In this document: piece after piece, positions 62,757 to 64,000 of the stretch
Layout of the letters: the number at the start of each line of letters is the position of its first letter
Position numbering within the stretch: position 1 is the stretch's first letter
NCBI RefSeq assembly: GCF_009807005.1
Contig: NZ_WUBR01000002.1
Coordinates: forward strand, 806,001 to 870,000
DNA from: Aurantiacibacter rhizosphaerae
GTDB taxonomy: Bacteria; Pseudomonadota; Alphaproteobacteria; Sphingomonadales; Sphingomonadaceae
DNA: 64,000 nt
Reading direction: 5' to 3'
Notes under the pieces: generated by a model
The model's database searches: none
Seen by the model: the letters and a program-made list of their open reading frames with translations, nothing else
Told to the model about the DNA's origin: nothing
Made by a program: the position numbers and the translations under genes

Positions 62757-63449
62757 ATGGTTGAGTTGTTGCAGGCTAACTGGATCCTGGTGGTCCTGGC
62801 GCTGGTGATCGGATTGCTGGTTGCATGGTGGATCTTCGTCGCATCGCGCCGCACCAAGGTGCAGGTAGAAGAGCGGGACGACACCGCCCCCACCACGGCA
62901 AAGCGCAACCAGGCGCTGATCGATTCTCCGCCTGCAGCCACCACTGGCGATGGCATTGCCCCGCCCGATTACGCGGACGCGCAGGATGCAGAAGCCGCCC
63001 GCACCGCCGCCTCTCCCGGGCCGACCTCTGCCGCCGCCAATGCCGACAACACGGCCGCTGCTGCACTGGGTACCGATGCCGAGGCTGGCGATGGCGTACC
63101 GGCGCGCGCCGCCATCAAGGATACGCCGCCGCCTCCGCCAGCGAAGGATGAGGCGCAGCCGGAAGCAACGCCCGCTGCCACCTCGTCGCAGCCTGCATCA
63201 ACCTCCGATGCCGATGACCTGCGCCGCATCAAGGGTGTCGGCCCCAAGCTGGTGACCATCCTGCACGAGCACGGCGTTACCTCCTTTGCGCAGATCGCCG
63301 CATGGACGGAACAGGACATCGATTCCATCGACGCGCAGCTTGGCCGTTTTCAGGGCCGTATCCGGCGCGATAACTGGGTTGAACAGGCGGCTTTGCTGAA
63401 AGATGGAGACACGGCCGCGTACGAAGCCCGGTTCGGTCGCATCGCCTGA
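62757..63449 (+). CDS. Membrane-anchored helix-hairpin-helix protein
   Basis: 230 residues. One N-terminal helix (about 7-28), a long Ala/Pro/Thr-rich linker (about 45-150), and a C-terminal helix-hairpin-helix domain with DDLRRIKGVGPKLVTILHEHGVTSFAQIAAWTEQDID, as in DUF4332-type domains. HhH motifs bind DNA backbones or proteins non-specifically. The role at the membrane is unknown. GGAGAG precedes the ATG. Confidence 0.8.
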   Translation: MVELLQANWILVVLALVIGLLVAWWIFVASRRTKVQVEERDDTAPTTAKRNQALIDSPPAATTGDGIAPPDYADAQDAEAARTAASPGPTSAAANADNTAAAALGTDAEAGDGVPARAAIKDTPPPPPAKDEAQPEATPAATSSQPASTSDADDLRRIKGVGPKLVTILHEHGVTSFAQIAAWTEQDIDSIDAQLGRFQGRIRRDNWVEQAALLKDGDTAAYEARFGRIA

Positions 63450-63524
63450 CCGGGAACCTAGCGGCTGCTACATGCGTAATGCGAACTACTGCGTAGTATA
63501 GTAAACAATGGCCGAGGACGTTTT

Positions 63525-63905
63525 ATGGCAAGTCAAGCTGCAATGGATCAGCCCACCGTCCTGGTGGTTGAGGACGAGGTCATCATCGCGCTCGACCTGT
63601 CGGAAACCGTGCGGGACATGGGTTATCGCGTTGAGGGCCCTTATGCCACGCGCGGCCATGCGATGATTGCCATCGATCAGGAAATGCCCGATTTTGCCAT
63701 TCTCGATGTGATGACGGCCGATGGCGAGGTTTTCCCGCTGGCCGATGCGCTGACGGAGGCTGGCGTGCCGATCATCTTCCATTCGGGCCATTTCACCAAG
63801 GGTGAGATCGCATCGCGCTATCCCTCTGCGCAGGCCGCGGAAAAGCCCTGCCCGCCAGACCAGCTGATGGCGATGATCCAGAAGGCCAAAGCACAGGCAC
63901 ACTAA
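63525..63905 (+). CDS. Single-domain response regulator (CheY-like)
   Basis: 126 residues. Receiver with acidic pocket VLVVEDEVIIALDL, the phospho-acceptor Asp in FAILDVMTADGEV, the Thr/Ser position in PIIFHSGHF and the conserved Lys in AAEKPCPP. No output domain. Such receivers in sphingomonads work downstream of HWE-type kinases or in stress signalling. The remaining bases to 64000 show no gene or clear terminator. Confidence 0.9.
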   Translation: MASQAAMDQPTVLVVEDEVIIALDLSETVRDMGYRVEGPYATRGHAMIAIDQEMPDFAILDVMTADGEVFPLADALTEAGVPIIFHSGHFTKGEIASRYPSAQAAEKPCPPDQLMAMIQKAKAQAH

Positions 63906-64000
63906 GACAGGCACATTGGCACAGCCAGATTGATTGCCGGTTTCCTCGGCTCGCCAGAGTTGAACAACGCTTGTTGAGCAACTAGGGCGATTTCACAGGA

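Noticed and set aside
1-64000. Mobile elements, phage or CRISPR
   Set aside because: No transposase, integrase, terminal inverted repeat pair, direct-repeat array or cas gene was found on either strand; gene order is ordinary chromosomal throughout.

Overview
The window is a GC-rich, gene-dense, apparently chromosomal stretch of an alphaproteobacterium. Gene content points to Sphingomonadales, most likely Erythrobacteraceae: serC-serA-hisZ beside purA, the ctaC-ctaD-ctaB-ctaG-ctaE oxidase operon, a lysine/alanine-tailed L21, hemC-hemD with a mitofilin-like protein, and many small lipoproteins. There is no rRNA, so the genus is inferred from protein character and synteny only. I saw no IS element, phage, CRISPR array or plasmid function, and no obvious composition shift. 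The content looks vertically inherited.

Layout. 1-1300: end of a GNAT gene, then rpmA and rplU (minus) with a terminator and a possible attenuator leader. 1300-3016: lipoprotein, FNR-type regulator, and a membrane protein preceded by a perfect FNR box. 3012-5413: moaA-moaD-moaE, then folB with a short SDR-like partner. 5569-6351: DUF1499 membrane protein. 6364-15259: one long minus-strand run of ctaC, ctaD, ctaB, a 41-residue membrane protein, ctaG, ctaE, DUF983, SURF1, thrC and an RlmI-like methyltransferase. 15442-22034: plus-strand chain of pyrE, serine hydrolase, pdxJ, acpS, lepB, AI-2E-type permease, DUF3089 hydrolase and ruvX. 22046-24072: an unusual three-gene cassette with a 52-residue Cys-containing peptide. 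24179-27855: siroheme-type dehydrogenase, lysA, small lipoprotein, argH. 27875-32105: tlpA-like gene, tRNA-Val, asparaginase, winged-helix regulator, purA. 32408-37355: aldo/keto reductase, then hisZ, serA, serC with a structured serC leader. 37535-43104: extensin-like protein, atypical LuxR regulator, and the Anbu / transglutaminase / alpha-E / ATP-grasp operon. 43195-53460: hydrolase, two DUF3617 lipoproteins, uvrB, a DsbD-like protein, a ubiquinone hydroxylase, NDH-2 and its Rrf2-type regulator. 53729-56373: hemC-hemD and a mitofilin-like protein. 56418-63905: tsaD-gpsA-flippase, a VWA lipoprotein, an OmpA-domain protein, a 30-residue membrane peptide, an HhH protein and a lone receiver protein.

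How the genes work together. Respiration is a theme: an aa3 oxidase with its assembly factors, haem synthesis, NDH-2 under a probable Fe-S Rrf2 regulator, and an FNR-like oxygen sensor. Amino-acid synthesis (thr, lys, arg, ser, his), nucleotide synthesis (pyrE, purA) and cofactor synthesis (Moco, folate, PLP, siroheme) make up much of the rest. The parts least explained by known biology are the 22046-24072 cassette and, to a lesser degree, the Anbu operon.
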